NCBI RefSeq assembly: GCF_049671645.1
Contig: NZ_JBATVG010000011.1
Span: forward strand, 1-64,000
Reading direction: 5' to 3'
DNA from: Castellaniella sp049671645
Lineage (GTDB): Bacteria > Pseudomonadota > Gammaproteobacteria > Burkholderiales > Burkholderiaceae_B
Length of the DNA: 64,000 nucleotides
Positions 53,097 to 63,247 of this stretch are shown here, piece by piece (within the stretch, counting starts at the first letter, position 1; each line of letters starts with the position of its first letter). Position numbers and translations under genes: made by a program. Under the pieces are notes generated by a model that worked only from the letters and a program-made list of their open reading frames with translations, made no database searches and was not told the origin of the DNA.

Positions 53097-54889
53097 GCCG
53101 CAGGGCCTGAAGAGAGGGCGCCGGAGACCGTGCGTTCCAGCCGGTGCTTCAGGGCGGGGGGCTGGCCCAGCCGCGCCCGGTACTGGCGCAATTCGTCGCG
53201 TCGGAAGACATGCAGCGTGACCCGATCGCCCGCCTGGCGGCCGTCCAGCAGCGTGTCCAGGCTGGCAGTGTCGGTGACGCGCAAGCCGTCCATGGCAATC
53301 AACAGGTCGCCGGCCGACAGGCCTGCGCGATGGGCGGCGCCTTGTTCGTACACCGTGGCCAGGCGCAGGCCGCCCGTGTCGGGGCGGGTGCGCACATCCA
53401 GCGTGGGCCGGGTGTTCTCCGGCTCGGCCGTCAGTGTGATGCCGGCGCGGGCCAGTGCGGCTTTCAGGGGGACGTCGGCGCAGCCCTCGGCGTAGCGGGC
53501 GATGAAATCGCCGAGGTCCACGCCGGTGGCCTGCCGGATCAGGGCGGGCAGGGCGTCTTCCGGCACACCCCGGGGGCGGCCCTGGAAGAAGTCGCGTCCG
53601 TACCGGTCCCACAACAGGCGCATCACGTCGTCCAGGCTGCGGGTATGGCCCGACCGATGGCGGATTTCCAGATCCAGCCCCAGGGCGACCAGGGCGCCCT
53701 TGGTGTAGTAGCTGACCAGGGCGTTGGGGGAGTTTTCATCCTGCTTGTAATAGCGCGTCCAGGCGTCGAAGGAACTGTCGGCGACGGATTGCTTCAAGCG
53801 GCCGCCGCCGCGCAGCACCTGGTCCAGGGGACGGGCCAGCAGCTTCAGATAGGCGGGCTCGTCGATGACGCCCGAGCGCAGCAGCATCAGGTCGTCGTAG
53901 TATGAGGTGAAGCCTTCGAAGACCCACAGCAGGCGTGTGTGGTTGGGCCGGCCCAGATCGTAGGGCGCGAAGGCGGCCGGCTTGATGCGCTTGACGTTCC
54001 AGGTGTGGAAATATTCATGGCTGACCAGCCCCAGGAAGGTCTGGTAGCCTTCGGGAGCCGGCCGCCCGCGCATGGGCAGGTCGTGCCGGCTGGTCATCAG
54101 CGCCGTGGACGCCCGGTGTTCCAGGCCGCCGTAGCCGTCGCCCGTGATCGTGGTCAGGAAGGTGTAGTGGTCGGCGCTGTCCAGGAAGGGGGCCCGCCGC
54201 GTCGCGGGTTCAAACAGTTCGATCTGCGCGGCGCAGATCTTTTGCACGTCGGCGGCGATGCGCTCCAGGTCCAATTGCGGGGCCACCCCGGTGAAGACCA
54301 GGTGGTGGACGGCGCCGTGGGCCTCGAAACTGATGGATTGCGGGGTGCCGATTTCCACCGGATGGTCGATCAGCGCGTCGTAGTCGCTGGCGCGGTAGCT
54401 GCCAAAGCCGCGTGGCTTGGCGCAATCCGGCCGGCCGACGGCAGGCGGCAGGCTGGTGTGGACCTGCCAGCCTTTGGCGTGGCCGGGGGGGCTGAGTTCC
54501 AGCAGGCAGGGGCGGGCTTCCTGTCCCGCGACGGCCAGGAACAGGCTGCAGCCGTTGAAGAAGGCGTGGCTTTCGTCGAAGTGCGCTCCGCGCACGGACA
54601 AGTCCCAGGCGTAGACTGTGTAGTCGATCGTCAGCGCTCCGCGCGCCGGGGCGCAGCGCCAGGTGTGGCTGTCGGTTTTTCGGACGGTCACCGCGCCGTT
54701 CGCGTCCCGCGCCTGCAGAGTTTCGATCTGTCGGGCAAAATCACGAATCAGGTAGCTGCCCGGGATCCAGGCGGGCAGGCGCAGCATCTGACCCTTGGGG
54801 TCGGGCTGCGATATGGTCAGTCGGATGGCGTAGCGGTGGCCCGCGGGGTCGGCCAGGCGCACCCGGTAGCAAATCAGTTCGTCTTTCAT
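53093..54889 (-). CDS. M61-family glycyl aminopeptidase with PDZ domain
   Basis: 598 residues. An N-terminal beta-rich domain is followed by the gluzincin motif HEYFH near residue 290 (VSHEYFHTWNVKRIKP), with the Glu ligand later in VFEGFTSYYDDLMLLR. The C-terminal part carries a PDZ domain (RLATVYEQGAAHRAGLSAGD). M61 enzymes such as Sphingomonas glycyl aminopeptidase act on N-terminal Gly or Ala. It has no evident signal peptide. It is translated together with folB. Confidence 0.93.
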   Translation of the reverse strand: MKDELICYRVRLADPAGHRYAIRLTISQPDPKGQMLRLPAWIPGSYLIRDFARQIETLQARDANGAVTVRKTDSHTWRCAPARGALTIDYTVYAWDLSVRGAHFDESHAFFNGCSLFLAVAGQEARPCLLELSPPGHAKGWQVHTSLPPAVGRPDCAKPRGFGSYRASDYDALIDHPVEIGTPQSISFEAHGAVHHLVFTGVAPQLDLERIAADVQKICAAQIELFEPATRRAPFLDSADHYTFLTTITGDGYGGLEHRASTALMTSRHDLPMRGRPAPEGYQTFLGLVSHEYFHTWNVKRIKPAAFAPYDLGRPNHTRLLWVFEGFTSYYDDLMLLRSGVIDEPAYLKLLARPLDQVLRGGGRLKQSVADSSFDAWTRYYKQDENSPNALVSYYTKGALVALGLDLEIRHRSGHTRSLDDVMRLLWDRYGRDFFQGRPRGVPEDALPALIRQATGVDLGDFIARYAEGCADVPLKAALARAGITLTAEPENTRPTLDVRTRPDTGGLRLATVYEQGAAHRAGLSAGDLLIAMDGLRVTDTASLDTLLDGRQAGDRVTLHVFRRDELRQYRARLGQPPALKHRLERTVSGALSSGPAA

Positions 54890-54914
54890 TCCGCTAGTTT
54901 ACTTTGGAGGCAAC

Positions 54915-55691
<777 letters not shown>

Positions 55692-55713
55692 TGGCGTCGG
55701 TGTGCGGTCTTCG

Positions 55714-56628
55714 TCAACCCGGGACGGGAGGGGATGCGTCGCCGTCCGCCCTCGGGACGGCATCCTTCGCGGGCGGTTCGCGCCAGCCGAAGGTGGCTCC
55801 GCGCGATATCGCGGTGTAGACCGCCGCATTGCGGTTGTTGACGCCGAGCCGTTGATATAGCGCCTCGGCGTGGGTCTTGGCGGTGGCGAGCGAGATGTCG
55901 AGTTCCCGGCTGACCTTCTTGAGCGGGTAGCCCTGGGCCAGCATGGCCAGGACTTCGTATTGGCGGGGGGTCAGCTGCAGGATGCAGGCCTCCCGGGTGA
56001 TGCGCTCGGGCGTCAGGGCCTGGAAATCGGGCGGCTCTTTGCGGTTGCCTTCCGGTGCGGGCCGGTGCGGTTGCTGCGGCAGCTCTCGGCTGGAGGCAGC
56101 CGAGGGGGACAGCAGATTGACGCTGGCGGGTACCTCGAGGCTCGGCTCGCAGGTCATTTCACCGCTGTCGTACCAACGGCGCTTCGGGATGGCTCCCGGT
56201 TCGGATTTTTCGCCAGCCATGGGAGCGGCGCGTGCGCGGTCGGGGTATGGGAAGCACTTGCCCCCGGCCAGCACCAGCATGACCGAGGTCTTCAGCACCT
56301 CCTGAGAGGAATGCTTGTACAGGTAGCCCGCCAGCTCGCCCGGCAGGTTCAGCAGGGAATAGGACAGCGATGGGGTGTCCGAGAGCAGCAGAATGCGGCG
56401 CGGCGCATAGCCTTGTTGCGCTGCCGTGACCAGTTCGAAGACGCGGCCGTACGCATCGGGGACCGACAGCAGCATCAGATCGATGTGGCATGGCCGGGTG
56501 GTGGGCCCCTGGAATAATTGGGTGTAATCCAGCCCCGTGGTTGTGATGCGGCGATCCAGTGTCTGGAGCATGTTCAGAAGACCCAAGCGTACGAGCGTGT
56601 TGGGTTCCGCTACGGTGATGATCGCCAT
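55714..56628 (-). CDS. Orphan LuxR-family regulator with degenerate receiver (CsgD/VpsT-like layout)
   Basis: 304 residues. The N-terminal 125 residues resemble a receiver domain (TVAEPNTLVRLGLLNML; RILLLSDTPS; AGYLYKHSS), but the acidic pair is replaced by EP and the phospho-acceptor position reads LMLLS, with Ser55 in place of Asp. A Pro-rich linker spans about 130-210, and a LuxR-type helix-turn-helix follows at about 215-275 (LTPRQYEVLAMLAQGYPLKK). No kinase is nearby. It lies directly downstream of pgaABCD in the same direction, so it is a candidate regulator of the matrix locus. Confidence 0.8.
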   Translation of the reverse strand: MAIITVAEPNTLVRLGLLNMLQTLDRRITTTGLDYTQLFQGPTTRPCHIDLMLLSVPDAYGRVFELVTAAQQGYAPRRILLLSDTPSLSYSLLNLPGELAGYLYKHSSQEVLKTSVMLVLAGGKCFPYPDRARAAPMAGEKSEPGAIPKRRWYDSGEMTCEPSLEVPASVNLLSPSAASSRELPQQPHRPAPEGNRKEPPDFQALTPERITREACILQLTPRQYEVLAMLAQGYPLKKVSRELDISLATAKTHAEALYQRLGVNNRNAAVYTAISRGATFGWREPPAKDAVPRADGDASPPVPG

Positions 56629-56665
56629 GATGCCAAGCCTCTTGCCGGACTACGCAAGCAACTAT

Positions 56666-56693
56666 TGTTTATTTGACTCGCAATTCCTTGCAA
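56666..56693 (-). promoter_or_regulatory. Possible promoter of the LuxR-family regulator
   Basis: On the minus strand, TTGCAA (56693-56688) and TAAACA (56671-56666) are 16 bases apart. The gap 56629-56740 is clearly AT-richer than its surroundings. This suggests the regulator has its own promoter, separate from pga. Confidence 0.35.
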
Positions 56694-56740
56694 TCAATAT
56701 CCGTTGCGCGAGGCGGCATCTTGTTTTCAGATGTTTCCCT

Positions 56741-57211
56741 TCAGCGCCATGCCGCAAGATGGATGGCCGGGACTGAACGCGTGCAGGATTGCTCGTCCAG
56801 CGCCATCCGGCTGATCTGGCCATCTTGAGCATGATGCATGCGAATGTTGCGGCTGGCGTGAAGATCCGCTACCTGTGCGGGATTCAGGCGGAAGCTTGCC
56901 GCGAGCGCCCAGTCGGTGAGCGCAGTTTGCGTCTTGCGTCGATCGGCATGACTGAAGCGCCAGGCGTTGTAACTGGCCCATGAATACAACAGCAGGCCAA
57001 TACATATGGATACGGATGGATAGACTAGTAACGCATGCGCATCCGTCAGGAGGCGAACGACCGCCGGCGCGGCGTGATCCGCTGCCGGCGCGGTCAGCGC
57101 GGATCGGATGCCGGATACCAGCAGGTAGAGGAACACGGTCCAGGCCAGCGCGGTCAGCAGGCTGTCAATCAATTGGCCCGGCAGGGATCTTGGGGTTCGG
57201 ATGATCATCAT
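56741..57211 (-). CDS. pgaD: Poly-beta-1,6-GlcNAc biosynthesis protein PgaD
   Basis: 156 residues from the ATG at 57211, overlapping the pgaC stop as ATGA. Two membrane helices (about 12-36, LIDSLLTALAWTVFLYLLVSG; about 65-85, LLVYPSVSICIGLLLYSWAS) match PgaD, the small partner that binds c-di-GMP together with PgaC. The tail of 70 residues is longer than in the E. coli protein. The call rests on helix pattern and on the fixed position after pgaC. Confidence 0.85.
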   Translation of the reverse strand: MMIIRTPRSLPGQLIDSLLTALAWTVFLYLLVSGIRSALTAPAADHAAPAVVRLLTDAHALLVYPSVSICIGLLLYSWASYNAWRFSHADRRKTQTALTDWALAASFRLNPAQVADLHASRNIRMHHAQDGQISRMALDEQSCTRSVPAIHLAAWR

Positions 57212-58542
57212 GATGTGGGTGCCTTGATGCCGCGATCGGGGCTGTTCCAGCGGGCGCGGTGGTGGTGTCGCTTGAGCATGACCTTGGGAAAGGCGCAGAG
57301 CGTCGTCAATAGGCCGATGGCCCAGTAGGCCAGCGGGTACCAGATCACCCAGTACAGGGTGCGCATCAGCCCGGGCTCGTAGCGCCGGTCGATGAAGACG
57401 CTCAGGCCGAACTGCAGCAGGCAGGCCGTCGCCAGCACCAGGCCGGTGAAGGCGGGGGGCGCCAGCGTTTCGACGCGGATGTGCTCCGGCAGATGGATGA
57501 ACAGTCCGGCGGCCCACAGCGCGATGCTCAGGACAAGGGCGAACGCCCAGATCGTGGATACGCCGTATTCCAGCACCATGGGCCAGAGGCGTCGATGGTG
57601 CCAGGACCAGATGTTCGGGATATTCTTGATGAAGACTTCGGCCCCGCCCCGCGCCCACCGCAATCGCTGTTGCCAGAGTCCGCGCAGGGTTTCGGGCATC
57701 AGAATCCAGCACAGGGCGCGCGGCTCGAAGAAAATCGACCAATGATCCCGCTGCAGTTTCCAGCTGATATCGATGTCCTCGGTGGACATGTCCAGGCTCC
57801 AGTAGCCGACCCGGTCCAGAGCGCTGCGCCGGAATGCGGCGATGACGCCCGAAACGGTGAAGACCTGGCCGTAGACGCGCTGCGTGCGCTTGATCAGCCC
57901 CACGATGGACGAGAACTCGCCGACCTGGATCCGGCCGATCAAGGTCGAGCGGGTGCGGATGCGCGGATTGCCGGTGACCGCGCCGACCCGGGGATGGCGG
58001 ATGAGCGGTGCGACCAGATAGCTTGCCGCGTCCCGGTTCAGCAGGGCGTCGCCGTCGATGCAGACCAGGTAGTCGCTGCGAGCCGCCAGCGCCCCCATGC
58101 GCAGGGCCATGGCCTTGCCCTGGTTCTGCGCCAGGTGGATGACGCGCAGCCGATCGTGGACGGCCGCCAGTCCGTCGAGCAGCGCTTCCGTGCCGTCATT
58201 GGACCCGTCGTTGATGGCGATGACTTCGGTGCGCAGATAGCGCTGGTCAAGCGCGGCCAGGATGGCGTCCGCGCCGTGTTCCGCTTCGTTGTGGCAGGGG
58301 ATCAGGATGGAGATCATGGGGTTGCCCGGCAGCTCCGGTGGCGGGTCGTCCGGGCTCCAGGACCAGTGGCGTTCCCAATGCGCCCAGAAATACAGGCCGC
58401 CGAGCATCCATAGCCCCGACATGAACAGGGGATAGAAAAAAACGAAATCCAGGATCAGGTCGCCGGTCCACACGAGGGCGGCGCCGATAGGCGCCCCCAC
58501 GACGAGGCACAGCGTCAGGAAAGCCAGCAGGCGGTCCGGCAT
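57208..58542 (-). CDS. pgaC: Poly-beta-1,6-N-acetyl-D-glucosamine synthase PgaC
   Basis: 444 residues. A family 2 processive glycosyltransferase: N-terminal membrane helices, then MISILIPCHNEAEHGADAIL, the UDP-sugar Asp motifs INDGSNDGT and CIDGDALL, the catalytic TEDIDISW, and the product-binding QQRLRW. C-terminal helices close the channel. It polymerises GlcNAc from UDP-GlcNAc and passes it across the inner membrane. In Bordetella the same protein is BpsC. It starts 12 bases after pgaB. Confidence 0.96.
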   Translation of the reverse strand: MPDRLLAFLTLCLVVGAPIGAALVWTGDLILDFVFFYPLFMSGLWMLGGLYFWAHWERHWSWSPDDPPPELPGNPMISILIPCHNEAEHGADAILAALDQRYLRTEVIAINDGSNDGTEALLDGLAAVHDRLRVIHLAQNQGKAMALRMGALAARSDYLVCIDGDALLNRDAASYLVAPLIRHPRVGAVTGNPRIRTRSTLIGRIQVGEFSSIVGLIKRTQRVYGQVFTVSGVIAAFRRSALDRVGYWSLDMSTEDIDISWKLQRDHWSIFFEPRALCWILMPETLRGLWQQRLRWARGGAEVFIKNIPNIWSWHHRRLWPMVLEYGVSTIWAFALVLSIALWAAGLFIHLPEHIRVETLAPPAFTGLVLATACLLQFGLSVFIDRRYEPGLMRTLYWVIWYPLAYWAIGLLTTLCAFPKVMLKRHHHRARWNSPDRGIKAPTS

Positions 58543-58554
58543 GATGCGGTCTCC

Positions 58555-60594
58555 TCACCGATAGGGATACCAGGCGTTCGAGATGGCCGGGCGGATGGCG
58601 TTCAGCACGGGCTGGTTCTGGACGAAATCGTCCGGGTAGTAGCCGAAATTCCGAGCGCCGGCCTGCAGCAGTTGCCGCATCCAGCCGGCCAGGATGCGGG
58701 TATCCACGGCCGGCTGTCGCGGCGCGCTCCAGTCGCGGGCCTGCAGTTCGAATACGGTATGGTCCAGGGCGCCCGGATATTGGCCGACCGCGGCCACCAG
58801 CCGTTTGATCCAGGCGCTGGATTGGGCGGCGGGCACGCCTTCCATCAGCGGCATGGCCATGGGCACAGTCCAGTCGTAGGCCTTCAGGAAGTCGCCCAGG
58901 TTCTGGGCGAACCAGGTTTCGCTGGCGGGGTCCAGAATGGGCGCGGCATACAGGTTGCGCGCGGTCTTGACCTGAGGGCCGCGGATCGCCCGCACGTGCT
59001 CGGCCAGTGTCTGGGTGAACTCGATCAGGGCGCGGGTCTTGAAGCGGGTCCAGCGTCGCAGCGTCGCCGGGTCAGCGCGCAGCGCCGGGATGGATGCCGG
59101 CAGGCCGGCGCGCCGATATGCCGCCAGGGCGGCCGGGCTGGCGTCCTCGAAGTCGCTCAGCAGCGCGTCGTCGTGAAACAGGATGCCGTCGATGGGAGCG
59201 CTGCGGGCCAGATCTTCATAGAGGCCGATGATCGCGGCGCGGGCCTTGGGGTCGAACGGTGAAAGCCTTTGGTATTGATCCGGATCCGGGCGCGGAGCGG
59301 CGTCCGGATGGCCGGGGTCCAGGCGCGTGACATGGGCCATGCCCGGCGACAGCTTGAAACTCAGGACCGGCATCCAGGCATAGACCTTGACCCGGGCGCG
59401 GGTTTTCAGCTGCCAGACGGCCCGGTTGAACAAGTCGGCCCTCATGGGCAACTGATGGTTCGGGAAGTATACGGATCTGGCCAGGCCGTCGCCTTTGGGA
59501 TCGGCGAACGCCTGCAAAAAGACGGTGTTGATCTGGAGGTCGGCGATTCTCTGGACCAGGGCGCCCAGGTTCTTGTTCATCTGAACAGGGTCCGCATCGT
59601 ACACGTAGTCCAGATCCACCTGGACAGCCCGGAAGTTGTCCTGGGATTCGGCGCCCAGCACGGATGCCGCGAATTCGGACATGCCCGGCGAGTCCGATAC
59701 CAGCAGGCGGGGCATGGACATCAGCTGATCCAGCGAGCCCAGGCCGTCGTCCAGCGTCAGCGCCATCTGATAGCCTTGCTGTCGGATGACCGACAGCGCT
59801 TCGCCATTGGCGGCGCCGTAGGGCCAGACCCAGACGCGCGGAGCCTTGCCTGTCGCCTGGCGGATTTTCTGGCTGATCCGCCGCACGTCCTGGGCAATCC
59901 GTTGGCGGTAGGCCGCCGCCGTCTCGTAAGACTGCGTCCCGGGGTCGTAGCGGTACGTGCTGGCCGCCGGCTCCTGGTTATCCTGGGGATTCGCCGTGAT
60001 GCCATGGTGCAGATCGTCCGTGTGCGCGGCGATCTCGACCAACCCGGATCGCGCGGCCTGCCGCACCTCTTCCCAGGTGGCGAAGCGCTCGCGGTGCGCC
60101 TGTATCTGTCCGAATCGCACCGGCTGATCGGCCGGGGTGCTGATCCATCGGCCGACGGGGGCCCAGACGGCGGGCCAGTGCATGGCCTTCAGAATCGGCA
60201 GGACGCGCGTGTAGAAACTGCGGTAGCCGTCGTCGAAGCTGAGCAGCACTGCTTTGGGCGGCAGCGGCCGGCCGCCGTGGCGGGCCGCCAGGATCTGGTC
60301 CACCGACACGGCCTGATAGCCGTTGTCGCGCAGCCACTGCAGCTGCTCGACCAGCAGATCCGTGCGCACGGCCAGGAAGCGTTGATCGGGGTCTTTGTCC
60401 TCGATGTCGTGGTAGGCCAGTGTCAGAACCCGATTGGGAGGCCAGGGCTGGTCGGTATGGGCCAAGGGCCGTTGGGCGGGCGGCGTAAAGGCCGGGATGT
60501 CCTGCGCGCACCCGGACAGCACGGTCAGGCAGAGCGACATCATCAGCAGCCTCAGGCAGGCGAGGAAGGGCATGGTGATGGGCAAGGATCGCAT
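58555..60594 (-). CDS. pgaB: Poly-beta-1,6-GlcNAc N-deacetylase PgaB
   Basis: 679 residues from the ATG at 60594. The signal peptide ends in a lipobox with Cys29. The N-terminal carbohydrate-esterase-4 domain has LLSFDDGY (Asp121, Asp122) and HTDDLH (His191, His196), the metal-binding set of PgaB. The C-terminal glycoside-hydrolase-like domain starts near 305 (NFRAVQVDLDYVYDADPVQM). It partially deacetylates the polymer for export through PgaA. Open frame beyond 60594 was rejected, because it overlaps pgaA. Confidence 0.95.
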   Translation of the reverse strand: MRSLPITMPFLACLRLLMMSLCLTVLSGCAQDIPAFTPPAQRPLAHTDQPWPPNRVLTLAYHDIEDKDPDQRFLAVRTDLLVEQLQWLRDNGYQAVSVDQILAARHGGRPLPPKAVLLSFDDGYRSFYTRVLPILKAMHWPAVWAPVGRWISTPADQPVRFGQIQAHRERFATWEEVRQAARSGLVEIAAHTDDLHHGITANPQDNQEPAASTYRYDPGTQSYETAAAYRQRIAQDVRRISQKIRQATGKAPRVWVWPYGAANGEALSVIRQQGYQMALTLDDGLGSLDQLMSMPRLLVSDSPGMSEFAASVLGAESQDNFRAVQVDLDYVYDADPVQMNKNLGALVQRIADLQINTVFLQAFADPKGDGLARSVYFPNHQLPMRADLFNRAVWQLKTRARVKVYAWMPVLSFKLSPGMAHVTRLDPGHPDAAPRPDPDQYQRLSPFDPKARAAIIGLYEDLARSAPIDGILFHDDALLSDFEDASPAALAAYRRAGLPASIPALRADPATLRRWTRFKTRALIEFTQTLAEHVRAIRGPQVKTARNLYAAPILDPASETWFAQNLGDFLKAYDWTVPMAMPLMEGVPAAQSSAWIKRLVAAVGQYPGALDHTVFELQARDWSAPRQPAVDTRILAGWMRQLLQAGARNFGYYPDDFVQNQPVLNAIRPAISNAWYPYR

Positions 60595-60608
60595 GGTATG
60601 GCCCCGCC

Positions 60609-62873
60609 TCAGAATCGGTATGTCATGTTGACGACGAAATTGAGGTCCTGCTCGCGCCGCCCGTCGTAGGGCCGGGAGACGCCGGAGGCCATGAAGCTGA
60701 TCTCCAGGGCGTCGTTGTAGCGGTAGCGCTGGCCGTAGCCCAGCGTGAAAACGCCCCCTGTGCCGTGATCCCGCTGGGTATAGGTCCCGGCCCCCAGCAG
60801 AAATTGCTGCTCCCATTGCGTCTCGTACCGTTGATAGAGTGTCTGTGTGATCCGCACGGCCGGCAGGACGCTCAGATCCGAACGGGGATTGAAATATGGC
60901 GTGTTTTCCGCCGTATTGCGGGAGGCGGACAGGTCCAGCAGCGCGTCGACTTTGAAGCGGGGCCGGGTGAGCAGGCGCTCTCGCCCTGACAGGTCGGCTT
61001 CCAGGCGTGTGTTGCCATCGGAAAAGAAGGACGGGGCCAGCGTCAGGGTCCATTCGCGCTGTTCGTCGCGGCGCCAGCGGATCGAGGCGTTCAGGCGGTT
61101 GGCCGTGATGTCCTGCATCAAGGCCCGCAAGGGGGTGTCCCGCGACAGCAGCTCCGCGCCCGCGCCGATCTGCCAATGGTCGTCCAGGTCGACGAGCGCC
61201 GAGAGGGCGGCGCCGACCCGGTGCCGGTCGCCATAGTGGTTGCCCGATACCTCGGCTTGCGCGGTGATGTCGCGGCTGCGCCATTCCAGCCCGGCGCGCA
61301 TCCAGTCGTAGCGGCCCAGGCCTTCCTTGAACTGACCTTCCGAGTGGCCCAGGCCGGTGAAGGCCCGCCAGTGGTCGTCGAATGGAGGGGAATAAAGGAC
61401 CGAGTCGATGTTCCAGTCGCGGCTGCCCTGAGTCGGACTGTCCGTGGAGGTTCCGAAACCTGTCGTCGTGCGCCACTCGGCCATGTCGTGCACATGCCAC
61501 TCCCGGGCCAGGCGCTGAACAGCCTGATCCTCCGGCGCGCGGGTTGTCAGGTCATCGAGCAGCAGCCTGGCCTGGCGCCATTCCTGCAGGGCCAGCGCCG
61601 TTTCCGCCTGATTGACCTCGATGTCGATGGAGCGGGGCGCCAGGGTTTGTCCAATCTTCAGGTCGCGCTCGGCCTGGCGCGGCAGATCGCGGGCGCGGTA
61701 GACCTGGGACCTGGCCGCCCGCAGGCCGGCGTTGTTCGGCGCGTCTTCCACCATGTGATCCAGCCTGGTCTGCGCCAGCCCGGTATCGCCTTCGTACAGC
61801 GTGCTCATGGCCTGGGTCAGGGCTGCGCTCAGCTTCGGCGGGTTGGGGTGGCGTACCGGGTCGCCTTGGTAATAGATCCAGGTCGGCAAGGACTGCGCCG
61901 TCTGCGCCAGGGCGGCGCGCGCCTGGCCGGCATCCGGGTCGCCGGATTCCGTCAGCGCGTAGAACAGGCCGGTCCTGTCGGCGAGCCGGCCGGATGCCTG
62001 CGCGCCGTCCGCGGATGAGTCCAGTGACCGTTTGAACAGCCGTGCGGCCTTGTCCGGCTGGCGCAGATCCAGGTAGGCGGCGGCGACGTCGCTCAGCACG
62101 TAGGCCGGGACGGGCGTGCCTTCGGCTTGCATGGTTTCGTAATCCCGCGTGACGTCCTGCGGGCGGTGGCGGGCGGCCAGGGCCTGCAGGCGGTCCGCCT
62201 TGGCGCGATTGACGCTGGGCAGGGCGGAGGGTCCCAGGGATTCCCATTGCGGGATCAGCCGGTCATACATGGCCAGCGCGCGATCCGCCAGGGCGTACCG
62301 GCTGGCCTCGCCTCGGGATTCGGCGGCGGCGGCCCGCGTCAGCTGGGCGGCGACATCCGCCTGCAGGCCGCGGATCGATTCCGGGGATACGATGTCGGGG
62401 TGGTCTTGCGCCAGGCGCAGGGCGGACTCGGGCAGCCGGGCCTGTTGCTGAGCCTGGATATACGCGCGGATGACGTAAGGCACGTGAGGCGCCAGGTCGT
62501 ATGCGGCGGAAGCCTGTTCCAGTGCTGCGTAGGGTTGTCCCGCCAGATGGTAGGCATAGGCCAGGGTCAGGCGGCTGTCCGCGATCGCCGGTTGCCGGGC
62601 GACGAGTTGCCGGCCCTGCCGGATCGCGTCGTCGGTGCGGCCCGCGTCGGCCAGGGTCATGATGTGACCGTACGTGAAGGCGGGATGATGGGGAAAGCGG
62701 CGCTCCCCTTCTCGATAAGCGGCGATGGCTTCATCCCAGCGCTGGCCGTCCCGGTACGCGCGCGCCTGCTGGATCAAGGCTTCGGAGCCTTGGGACGGCG
62801 CTCCCGATGCGGGACCCGGCAGCGCCAGGGACAGGCAAAGGGTCAGCGCGACGGGCAGCAGTCCGGTGAGCAC
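60609..62873 (-). CDS. pgaA: Poly-beta-1,6-GlcNAc export porin PgaA
   Basis: 754 residues from the GTG at 62873, which is preceded by GAGG 6-7 bases upstream and begins directly with the signal peptide (VLTGLLPVALTLCLSLALPG). A TTG at 62951 would overlap csgH and push the signal peptide inward. The periplasmic part is TPR-rich (ALIQQARAYRDGQRWDEAIA). The last 300 residues form the outer-membrane beta-barrel, ending in FVVNMTYRF with a terminal Phe. It exports the polymer. 14 bases separate it from pgaB. Confidence 0.93.
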   Translation of the reverse strand: MLTGLLPVALTLCLSLALPGPASGAPSQGSEALIQQARAYRDGQRWDEAIAAYREGERRFPHHPAFTYGHIMTLADAGRTDDAIRQGRQLVARQPAIADSRLTLAYAYHLAGQPYAALEQASAAYDLAPHVPYVIRAYIQAQQQARLPESALRLAQDHPDIVSPESIRGLQADVAAQLTRAAAAESRGEASRYALADRALAMYDRLIPQWESLGPSALPSVNRAKADRLQALAARHRPQDVTRDYETMQAEGTPVPAYVLSDVAAAYLDLRQPDKAARLFKRSLDSSADGAQASGRLADRTGLFYALTESGDPDAGQARAALAQTAQSLPTWIYYQGDPVRHPNPPKLSAALTQAMSTLYEGDTGLAQTRLDHMVEDAPNNAGLRAARSQVYRARDLPRQAERDLKIGQTLAPRSIDIEVNQAETALALQEWRQARLLLDDLTTRAPEDQAVQRLAREWHVHDMAEWRTTTGFGTSTDSPTQGSRDWNIDSVLYSPPFDDHWRAFTGLGHSEGQFKEGLGRYDWMRAGLEWRSRDITAQAEVSGNHYGDRHRVGAALSALVDLDDHWQIGAGAELLSRDTPLRALMQDITANRLNASIRWRRDEQREWTLTLAPSFFSDGNTRLEADLSGRERLLTRPRFKVDALLDLSASRNTAENTPYFNPRSDLSVLPAVRITQTLYQRYETQWEQQFLLGAGTYTQRDHGTGGVFTLGYGQRYRYNDALEISFMASGVSRPYDGRREQDLNFVVNMTYRF

Positions 62874-62895
62874 GGTGAACCTCGCGGGAGGGTGG

Positions 62896-63213
62896 CTAGG
62901 GATTGCGCGGGCAGTCGAACTGATAGGAGCCCGCGGGATTGCCGTTGGCAAACAGGACCAGCTCGATCTTGCATTGATCCTGTTGGCCGACAGAGAGGGA
63001 GAATCGCGTCAGGGCGGTGGGCTGATTGGCCTGCAGCCGCACGCCGCCGCTTTGATTGATGGTGGAGGAGCCGCTGCGCCCCCTTTTGGTGGCGCTGAGC
63101 TGATACTGGACGATGCCCGCTTCAGGGCTTTGCACGTAGGGGATGACCACGCTGGGGTGTGTGCCTGGCAGGGTGTCCAGCCATACCTGCAGATTGACGT
63201 CCGCTGCCAACAT
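62896..63213 (-). CDS. csgH: CsgH-like curli assembly chaperone
   Basis: 105 residues. The beta-sandwich pattern VQYQLSATKRGRSGSSTINQ, SGGVRLQANQPTALTRFSLS and CKIELVLFANGNPAGSYQFD matches CsgH, a small periplasmic inhibitor of premature curlin aggregation (counterpart of CsgC). GGGAGAGG 4 bases upstream supports the start at 63213. No signal peptide is visible, and an in-frame stop at 63250-63252 prevents an upstream extension that could supply one. It lies between a curlin gene and pgaA, only 22 bases from the latter. Confidence 0.72.
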   Translation of the reverse strand: MLAADVNLQVWLDTLPGTHPSVVIPYVQSPEAGIVQYQLSATKRGRSGSSTINQSGGVRLQANQPTALTRFSLSVGQQDQCKIELVLFANGNPAGSYQFDCPRNP

Positions 63214-63247
63214 GATCCTCTCCCGGGAGTTTGATGAACCGATGTGG

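Noticed and set aside
60595..61500. Extension of pgaB into pgaA
   Set aside because: A frame without stops in pgaA only; the lipoprotein signal at 60594 fixes the pgaB start.
62874..62951. TTG start of pgaA at 62951
   Set aside because: It would overlap csgH and place the signal peptide 26 residues inside; the GTG at 62873 has a ribosome site and starts directly with the signal.
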